From: an uncultured Oscillospiraceae bacterium
GTDB lineage: Bacteria; Bacillota; Clostridia; Oscillospirales; Oscillospiraceae
Direction of reading: 5' to 3'
NCBI GenBank assembly: GCA_900757415.1
Contig: CAAENU010000132.1
Coordinates: forward strand, 1 to 16,653
DNA length: 16,653 bases
Shown here piece by piece: positions 14,301 to 16,653 of the stretch. The first letter of the stretch is position 1. Each line of letters begins with the position of its first letter. Both the position numbers and the translations under genes were made by a program. Under the pieces are notes generated by a model that worked only from the letters and a program-made list of their open reading frames with translations, did no database searches and was not told the origin of the DNA.

Positions 14301-15823
14301 CTGCCGCTCGTTTTCTTTGAGCCTTCGATCGCCGCCGTACCGTTGGTCTTGATGGTGTTGGCGTTGGCGCTTGCGCTGGCGGTGGTGTAATAGTAGAGGA
14401 AAACGCCATACTGATTGTCACTTGAGTTGGAGTTCGAGATGGATACCGATTGTGCGTTCATGCTGCTGTCGAAGGTGATGATGCAGTTTTCTTTGCATTT
14501 CACGCGGATGATATCGCTGTACAGGGTGGCGCTTGCCTGGCTGTAGCCCCACGTGGTCTGGTTGTCGCCGGTGGCGGTGCCGCTTGCAGAGGACTGAATG
14601 GCGCCGTTCGAGGCGGACCACGTTGAATACGGGAAGTAGGTATGCGGTCCGTAAGAGTTATTTTGGCTCGTGTCGCCGACGTTTGTATGATAGCTCCCCT
14701 TTTCGTTGTGGTAGTAGGAAGAACTGGCTTCCACATAAGCGGATTTATCCGCCGCCGGGTCGCTCATTTGAATGACGGAAAACAGGGGATCCCCCACAAA
14801 GCGGGCTTCCACGGTGCAGTCGCCGGAGAACACAGTGGTATAGGTCTCCGCCACGGACACCTTCGTATCATTGACATACCAGCCGTCAAAGACATAGTTC
14901 GCGTCAGCGCGGGCGCTGAGCGTATATTGCGTTGTCACCGGTTTGGTGTAGGTTTCGCCGACCTTCAGCGCGGTGCTGCCGGCTTTTACCGTATAGCTGC
15001 CGTGGGCCGGCTGCGCAAACGTTACCGAGATATCACGGTTCAGAGAGGTCAGACTGAGGTTGCTCAACGTCGCAGAGGCGGCATAGGTGCTCGGATTCGA
15101 ACTGGCACTTGAAGCCGGGGACGCCGCCGTGGTCAATTTGATGAGGACCGTGCCGTTTGGATCAAGGGCCCTGCTGAAAGAGGAGGCCTTTGTTTGCGCC
15201 GTTCCGTCGATGGTCAGCGTTCCGGCAGATGGAACCGTATAGGAAAACGTCAAAAGGCTTTTTTCCGCGCTCTGATTGGTAATGGTCAGAGTAGAGGTTG
15301 CCTCGCTTGAATAATAATAGGTAGTCGTGCTGCCGCCGCAGCCGCCGCCGCCAGAAGTTTCGGAGGATTCCGCAGGCGTCACTGTTCCGGTGATCTGCGT
15401 ACCGCTGGCAGCCCAGCTGCTGCTTGCGGTCTTGATTGTGGCGGTGCCTTTGCCGGGGGTGCCCGCGCTGATTGCAGATTCGCTCCAGCCGATGTTGGCA
15501 TCGCTGAGGGATCCGCTCACAGCCGCCTCAGCGGGCAGCGTGAACGCCGAGAGGGACAGCGTGAGCGCACCAAGAAGCGCCGTGCCGCGCCGCAGCGCGC
15601 CGCTGTGGCTGCGCATGCACGCGCAAAGCGTCCCGAGGCGGGAGATCACAAAGACCGCCGCCGGAATCACGATCAGGAGGAGCGCCGCCGCAGGTATTCT
15701 TATGCTGCCGCTCCCTGCGCGTCCCCCCGCAAATTTAGAGAAGCCGATCAACACCGTCCACACCGCCAGGATCCCGCAGAGATACCGAAGCGGCGAGGGC
15801 GTCTTTTTTCCTTCTGACTTCAT
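11345..15823 (-). CDS. Giant secreted or surface protein with InlB-type repeats and beta-rich stalk
   Basis: From the ATG at 15823 the product has 1492 residues. The N terminus has hydrophobic segments near 13-31 and 43-65, then a basic patch and a signal-peptide-like segment at about 80-100 ending in P-A-E-A-A. The exported part begins with a Ser/Thr/Ala-rich region holding a G-G-G-G-C-G-G run and Tyr-rich turns. Two InlB/bacterial-repeat modules lie near 300-343 (F-D-G-W-Y-V-N-D) and 600-653 (F-I-G-W-H-N). From about 715 to 1160 the sequence is beta-rich, with solenoid-like phrases such as L-T-V-D-G-K-L-V-V-N-G. No LPxTG signal or SLH domain is seen; the C terminus is acidic and helical. 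AAAGGG lies 12 bases before this start; ATG 15835 and GTG 15844 lack a usable site. Likely an adhesin or envelope scaffold. Confidence 0.88.
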   Translation of the reverse strand: MKSEGKKTPSPLRYLCGILAVWTVLIGFSKFAGGRAGSGSIRIPAAALLLIVIPAAVFVISRLGTLCACMRSHSGALRRGTALLGALTLSLSAFTLPAEAAVSGSLSDANIGWSESAISAGTPGKGTATIKTASSSWAASGTQITGTVTPAESSETSGGGGCGGSTTTYYYSSEATSTLTITNQSAEKSLLTFSYTVPSAGTLTIDGTAQTKASSFSRALDPNGTVLIKLTTAASPASSASSNPSTYAASATLSNLSLTSLNRDISVTFAQPAHGSYTVKAGSTALKVGETYTKPVTTQYTLSARADANYVFDGWYVNDTKVSVAETYTTVFSGDCTVEARFVGDPLFSVIQMSDPAADKSAYVEASSSYYHNEKGSYHTNVGDTSQNNSYGPHTYFPYSTWSASNGAIQSSASGTATGDNQTTWGYSQASATLYSDIIRVKCKENCIITFDSSMNAQSVSISNSNSSDNQYGVFLYYYTTASASANANTIKTNGTAAIEGSKKTSGSANTRVVVNKDEYLYLYAYAKTRKDKMTNSGYETDNYSYTATISKFTVTPNTTEHTFTTGNRDNTGTVLKSGSVKINGTAQGVSSGTYSYKAADNATLTLTPGTAPTGYTFIGWHNVTDNVYDYTNSTYTVKMTKDYEVTPIYVPAMTITAGGANGYGSADYQYKSLSGQMVTPNGQYVARNADCSKFYTDLNTAFSDTNTVFLLAGDTFNGSLTIPTGKTLVIPDRLADSGPAASQPEQVTSSAGISSYCKVTLNGNLTVDGKLVVNGMQSSTANGRAAGSIGYLSLSDSAAVTVSSGGELCGYGQIRGGSISAKNGSTVRELMEISDRRAALVMKEIDDKKSSMRVFPFSNFSIKTIESPVTYASGAKLYAQYSVMLEGNNQSTGAVLIFGPSGALFNLTQGSMTKSFDLAKDKTVYRLNEGGKMSTGSFQLNVKFGVSGFGDTTITIKSQEYWMPLNAGFDLRTAGDMTVNSDFKFLPGASLSVEKGGTCTVASKAKLLFYRLNDYDTRGIGNGTYQKGYSAKVYPVNATNLPGGGYTHPKLDTIGSARLNVDGEMIVNGGLYVSDELVSQSNQGFTGTEPVDGVEMSRKDINAAYFKVYPNGYNVLTGTGAINMTAAQTSETQVYEAMTSQNTNDPAWAPIKITPIAGLNVDASADAPKNYKPFDQKATYYGVHRPGNFYVWTTEKPEIAKIVGGGNETIYRSLADAVQAYTGTGYIQMLKNSTEPGFTVSKDVTLNLNGKTVTLASPLTVAEGYTLSGMDSSSKEYTAPKGKIVGTVTGTVAPTYQTPPVTTSDGESYDRYVAIPGTEENGTSNLSFHHFNISVSGYRFELAAPECALFFIGKFQGDDAAKAYLSKLGFTLTDIDGTPLNKDDVSYEVANKDIPSEAEPGDSPVVLSGDAYLFEVYLKRSFDRNSTDKTAYTEKISATAQAMFKNNGTQDSEPKLWSFEDAWTNPGELDETQQAILDKFLKELGITKQAE

Positions 15824-15912
15824 AAAACGTTTCATCCCTTTCACTATTTACACATATCAGTCACAGTTCAGGGGCGCTGCGGACAGTGCCTCTGATACAG
15901 ATTATTTTCCTT

Positions 15913-16596
15913 CTAAATACTGTTTTTTTCAGCCTTTCGTTCTCGCAGCAGGAGCGCGCCGCCGATCAGACAGCTGATGACGGCGAACCACTGTCCGTGT
16001 CCAAGACTAAGCCATTCCTTTGGCGTGTCGCGGAGAAATTCCACGAAGAAACGCAGGAAACCGTATGTAACCATGAAAATGGCATAGCGCATACCCGGAT
16101 GGTCATTACGTTCTTCCATCCGCAACAACAGAGCAAGAATGCAGAAATCTCCGATGCTCTCCATCGCCTGCGTGGGCCAGAAAAAGCGGAAATCCCCCAG
16201 TACCATTTCCCAGCCGCCGCAGCAGCCGTTCAGAAAACATCCGAAGCGCATGAACGCGATCATGACCGCTACACAGGGGGCGCAGGCGTCAAGGCTCCGC
16301 CCCGGGCGCAGCCCGAACAGCAGACCAAGCAGACCCATCAGCGGGGGGATCAGGAATACAGAGCCGAAGAAGGATACGCCGCCCCATACGAAGCCGTTTT
16401 CCAGAAAACAAAGCAGCTTTGCGCCCGTAAGACCGCACAGCGCCAGAAGCAGCGTGAAGAGCAGCGCCTTCGTAACGCTTAGGGAATAGCGGTCCCTGTG
16501 CCGTACCAGCAGATAGCCCATGGAGAACCCGCCCAGAACGTACATCGTCCAGTACGTGGAAATATGGAGCGTACCGATGATGACCGTCGGTAACAT
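15913..16596 (-). CDS. Short prolipoprotein diacylglyceryl transferase (Lgt)-like membrane protein
   Basis: The 227-residue protein is shorter than typical Lgt (about 260-300) and has about six or seven hydrophobic segments. Lgt moves diacylglycerol from phosphatidylglycerol to the lipobox cysteine of prolipoproteins. Family marks are M-R-F-G-C-F-L-N-G-C-C-G-G at 116-128 with the conserved Arg117, F-W-P-T-Q-A-M-E-S-I at 139-148, and the catalytic-type R-F-F-V-E-F-L-R-D at 182-190. The H-G-G/Y-G-G region of true Lgt is only loosely matched by G-G-V-S-F-F-G near 72-78. It is the first visible gene of the series and lies 90 bases before the giant gene. No lipoprotein with a clear lipobox is encoded in the window, so it may be the housekeeping enzyme or a paralogue with another substrate. 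Confidence 0.8.
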   Translation of the reverse strand: MLPTVIIGTLHISTYWTMYVLGGFSMGYLLVRHRDRYSLSVTKALLFTLLLALCGLTGAKLLCFLENGFVWGGVSFFGSVFLIPPLMGLLGLLFGLRPGRSLDACAPCVAVMIAFMRFGCFLNGCCGGWEMVLGDFRFFWPTQAMESIGDFCILALLLRMEERNDHPGMRYAIFMVTYGFLRFFVEFLRDTPKEWLSLGHGQWFAVISCLIGGALLLRERKAEKNSI

Positions 16597-16632
16597 ATCG
16601 GAATCTCTCTTTCTACGTTATTTTGGCAGGGG

Positions 16633-16653
16633 GGGGGGGGGCCCACCCCCCCC
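16633..16653. other. Homopolymer end of the sequence, probable assembly artefact
   Basis: The window ends with a run of 13 G followed by C3, A and C8. Such low-complexity self-complementary ends are typical of unresolved contig edges. Sequence here should not be trusted, and the promoter of the Lgt-like gene may lie beyond it. Confidence 0.6.

Noticed and set aside
15824..15844. GTG at 15844 or ATG at 15835 as start of the giant protein
   Set aside because: AAAGGG falls inside or directly against these starts, while it is 12 bases from the ATG at 15823. The choice is not certain.
15868..15895. Imperfect 11-bp inverted repeat between the Lgt-like and giant genes
   Set aside because: On the coding strand it has two A-C mismatches and no T run, so it is not supported as a terminator.
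1..16653. CRISPR arrays, tRNA or rRNA genes, insertion sequences, riboswitches
   Set aside because: I looked for spaced direct repeats, cloverleaf ends, transposase motifs and known leader patterns and saw none. A profile-based RNA search was not possible.

Overview
The window looks like part, probably the whole, of a short contig from a GC-rich, low-temperature-signal-free Firmicute of the class Clostridia, most likely a gut Oscillospiraceae relative. The reasons are the SLH-domain surface protein, the Gram-positive type split of chain-length regulator, tyrosine kinase and PHP phosphatase (CpsC/CpsD/CpsB), the consensus GGAGG/AGGAG ribosome binding sites, and the large InlB-repeat type surface protein. 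This assignment is an inference from gene content. The right end runs into a poly-G/poly-C tract that looks like an assembly artefact.

Everything except the first 122 bases is coded on the minus strand, so the region is best read from right to left. First comes a short Lgt-like membrane protein, then a giant secreted protein of about 1490 residues. Seven bases after it lies a 67-residue cysteine-free peptide, and overlapping the stop of that peptide is an HPr-kinase-like ATPase. After a 180-base structured gap come the exopolysaccharide control genes: CpsC/Wzz-like, CpsD-like tyrosine kinase with a Gly-Tyr tail, and CpsB-like phosphatase. These run without a break, by overlaps of 4 and 14 bases and gaps of 1 base, into a PqqD-like protein, an S24/S26-type peptidase and an ABC exporter. 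Next are an SLH surface protein, a CapD/FlaA1-type nucleotide-sugar dehydratase, a single-pass membrane coiled-coil protein and GalE. A strong bidirectional terminator separates galE from the tail of a convergent plus-strand gene at the left edge.

The genes fall into two interlocked sets. One is a cell-envelope polysaccharide set: GalE and the CapD-like enzyme for sugar precursors, CpsC/D/B for control of polymerisation, and SLH and giant proteins as surface material. No glycosyltransferase, flippase or polymerase is in the window. The other looks like a peptide-maturation set: a small peptide with a Y-x-x-P leader motif, a PqqD/RRE-like recognition protein, an HPr-kinase-like peptide kinase, a leader-peptidase candidate and an exporter. 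Similar parts occur in Firmicutes lasso-peptide clusters of the paeninodin type, but the two enzymes that make a lasso (B2 protease and C cyclase) are absent here. The interleaving of this set with the tyrosine-kinase/phosphatase triad and with a giant surface protein is the most interesting feature of the window, and its product and role are unknown.
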